Of a stretch of DNA of 64,000 nt, positions 62,840 to 64,000 are shown one piece after another (positions within the stretch are counted from its first letter, which is position 1; every line of letters begins with the position of its first letter). The notes beneath the pieces are model-generated. The model did not search any database. It had not been told where the DNA came from and worked only from the letters and a program-made list of their open reading frames with translations. Source of the stretch: Glaciecola sp965660625 (GTDB lineage: Bacteria; Pseudomonadota; Gammaproteobacteria; Enterobacterales; Alteromonadaceae); contig CBFIAR010000006.1 of the NCBI GenBank assembly GCA_965660625.1, positions 90,318 to 154,317 on the forward strand, read 5' to 3'. The translations under genes were made by a program, and so were the position numbers.

Positions 62840-64000
62840 ATGAGACATAAAATCGGGGTAGCGACGCTCTCACTAGGATTGGTAGTGCTCTTAGCGAGCT
62901 GCGCAAAGTCACCATCAAGTGCTGAAACTAAGGGACAAGATAGTGTAAACGCGACAAGTACACCAGCTTTAGCTTATGCACTCAAAGTAAAAGACAGCAG
63001 TCAAAAAAGTGCTTTATCATACGATATTGTTAAGTCACTTACGGTGGAAGTTGGCCCAAGAATCCCTGGCTCTCAAGGCGATAAGCGAGCTGTTGCATGG
63101 GCAGAAGCAAAATTTAACGATTTAGGTTTTGATAAAGTATACAAAGAACCCGTTCGTGTTAGAAATTGGGAACGCGGTTTTGCCGACGCGAAAGTGGTTT
63201 CTCCTTTTCCTCAAGAGTTAATTATTACAGCTTTGGGTGGGTCTATTGCGACGCCTGAAACTGGAATAGAAGCAAAGGTAGTAATGTTTGATTCACTCGA
63301 TACCCTTATTGCCGCAGACAAAGCCATGGTGGAAGGAAATATCGTTTTCCTAAACACTAAAATGCAGCGCGACAAAGCGGGCCGTTTTTATGGGAAAGTT
63401 GTCCCTAATCGCGTGAGCGGTGCCGTTGAAGCTGCAAAGCAGGGCGCGCAGGCAGTTATCATCCGTTCTGTTGGTACCGACAATTCTCGTTTTGCCCACA
63501 CTGGGGTAATGCGATATGACGACACGGTTGAAAAAATTCCAGCTGGCGCTATTTCAACAGCAGATGCCGATAATTTAGCAGCCATGTTTGCGAGTCAACA
63601 AAGCAGCTCACAAGACATTATTTTGAATATCAACATGCAGGCAAAAGACGCAGGTTGGCAGACCTCGTATAATGTGATTGGTGAGTTTACAGGTTCAGAA
63701 AAGCCCGATGAAGTTATTTTAATATCGGCTCATTTAGATTCATGGGATGAAGGTACAGGCGCACTTGATGATGGCGCCGGCGTTGGTATCGTTACCGCAA
63801 CAGCCAAGTTAGTAAAGGATGCGGTGGGGCAACCTAAGCGAACTATACGCGTGATCCTTTATGCTGCAGAAGAAATTGGTTTAGTGGGTGCATATCAGTA
63901 TGTTCGCAGCAACAAAGAGACATTAAAGGACATTATCTTCGCTGCGGAATCAGACTTTGGAGCCGGTCAAATATACCAACTCGATACACGCTTTGCTGAA
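62840..64000 (+). CDS. M28-family metallopeptidase lipoprotein (3' end outside window)
   Basis: 387 codons up to the window edge, no stop. Signal peptide with lipobox LLASC (ATLSLGLVVLLASCAKS), so a lipoprotein. A PA-like insert (about 140-240; EAAKQGAQAVIIRSVGTDNS) precedes the zinc core: H and D in LISAHLDSWDEGTG, D in ALDDGAGVGIV, the catalytic and ligand glutamates in LYAAEEIGLVGA, and D in AESDFGAG. The final histidine ligand is beyond the window. Known: this is the aminopeptidase/glutamate-carboxypeptidase-type M28 group, cutting N-terminal residues in the periplasm. ATG 62828 is an in-frame alternative start. Confidence 0.85.
   Translation, partial: MRHKIGVATLSLGLVVLLASCAKSPSSAETKGQDSVNATSTPALAYALKVKDSSQKSALSYDIVKSLTVEVGPRIPGSQGDKRAVAWAEAKFNDLGFDKVYKEPVRVRNWERGFADAKVVSPFPQELIITALGGSIATPETGIEAKVVMFDSLDTLIAADKAMVEGNIVFLNTKMQRDKAGRFYGKVVPNRVSGAVEAAKQGAQAVIIRSVGTDNSRFAHTGVMRYDDTVEKIPAGAISTADADNLAAMFASQQSSSQDIILNINMQAKDAGWQTSYNVIGEFTGSEKPDEVILISAHLDSWDEGTGALDDGAGVGIVTATAKLVKDAVGQPKRTIRVILYAAEEIGLVGAYQYVRSNKETLKDIIFAAESDFGAGQIYQLDTRFAE

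Noticed and set aside
1..64000. CRISPR arrays, rRNA and tRNA genes
   Set aside because: No regularly spaced repeats and no cloverleaf or rRNA-like segments were seen while reading.

Overview
The window reads as a draft-assembly fragment from a marine-type gammaproteobacterium (inference: AT-rich DNA, long runs of lipid and steroid catabolic genes, wax-ester/PHA storage proteins, a bacterial topoisomerase III, Gram-negative envelope genes, sigma-54 promoters). A run of ten Ns sits inside one gene at 56142-56151. No rRNA, tRNA, CRISPR array or intact insertion sequence was seen. Genus cannot be named from what is visible.

Region 1 (1-16.3 kb) is a steroid-degradation cluster. On the minus strand lie a KshA-like Rieske oxygenase (cut by the window edge) and an MFS transporter. 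Divergent from them is a plus-strand operon: an MBL-fold hydrolase, a CoA ligase, a 3-ketosteroid delta1-dehydrogenase (KstD), a FadD3-like CoA ligase, two acyl-CoA dehydrogenases that look like a heteromeric pair, and a second KstD-like flavoprotein. Facing it on the minus strand are an HsaA-like flavin monooxygenase, a thiolase and an SDR of the ScdG/IpdF type. Together these would open ring B (KstD + KshA), hydroxylate ring A (HsaA) and start beta-oxidation of the C/D-ring propionate (CoA ligase, dehydrogenases, SDR, thiolase). The extradiol dioxygenase, HsaD hydrolase and oxygenase reductases are not in the window.

Region 2 (17-32 kb) holds a TPR-GGDEF protein, a TauE/SafE permease, an amidohydrolase remnant and a DUF2130 protein, followed by a neutral-lipid block: wax-ester synthase/DGAT, two phasins, a FFLEELY-motif protein, a DUF3336/patatin lipase, a long-chain acyl-CoA synthetase and an HMG-CoA reductase with an extra N-terminal domain.

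Region 3 (32-44 kb) holds topB, a periplasmic-binding-like protein, a DsbB-like membrane protein, a hybrid histidine kinase, an iron alcohol dehydrogenase and a nitroreductase. It also carries two decayed genes: an ndh pseudogene whose middle is replaced by a 45-bp inverted copy of the nitroreductase gene, and a PAS-type chemoreceptor pseudogene. A MarR regulator follows, with a palindromic operator in its own promoter and a related operator pair upstream of an unannotated 49-residue gene.

Region 4 (44-54.4 kb) is envelope export: a CBS protein, two secreted proteins, a DevB-DevC-DevA-type ABC exporter, then an MMPL/RND transporter, a LolA-like periplasmic protein and a DUF1302-type outer-membrane protein in one tight operon.

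Region 5 (54.4-60.5 kb) is a sulfide-oxidation locus. A FisR-type sigma-54 activator with the three-cysteine sulfane-sulfur sensor spacing is divergent from sqr, a DUF3365 heme protein, a persulfide dioxygenase, a sulfite-exporter-type permease and a DUF442 phosphatase-like protein. Sigma-54 -24/-12 elements are visible before both sqr and pdo.

Region 6 (60.8-64 kb) has a lysine-rich paralogue of the 49-residue protein, an SDR plus SRPBCC pair, and a lipoprotein M28 peptidase that runs off the window.
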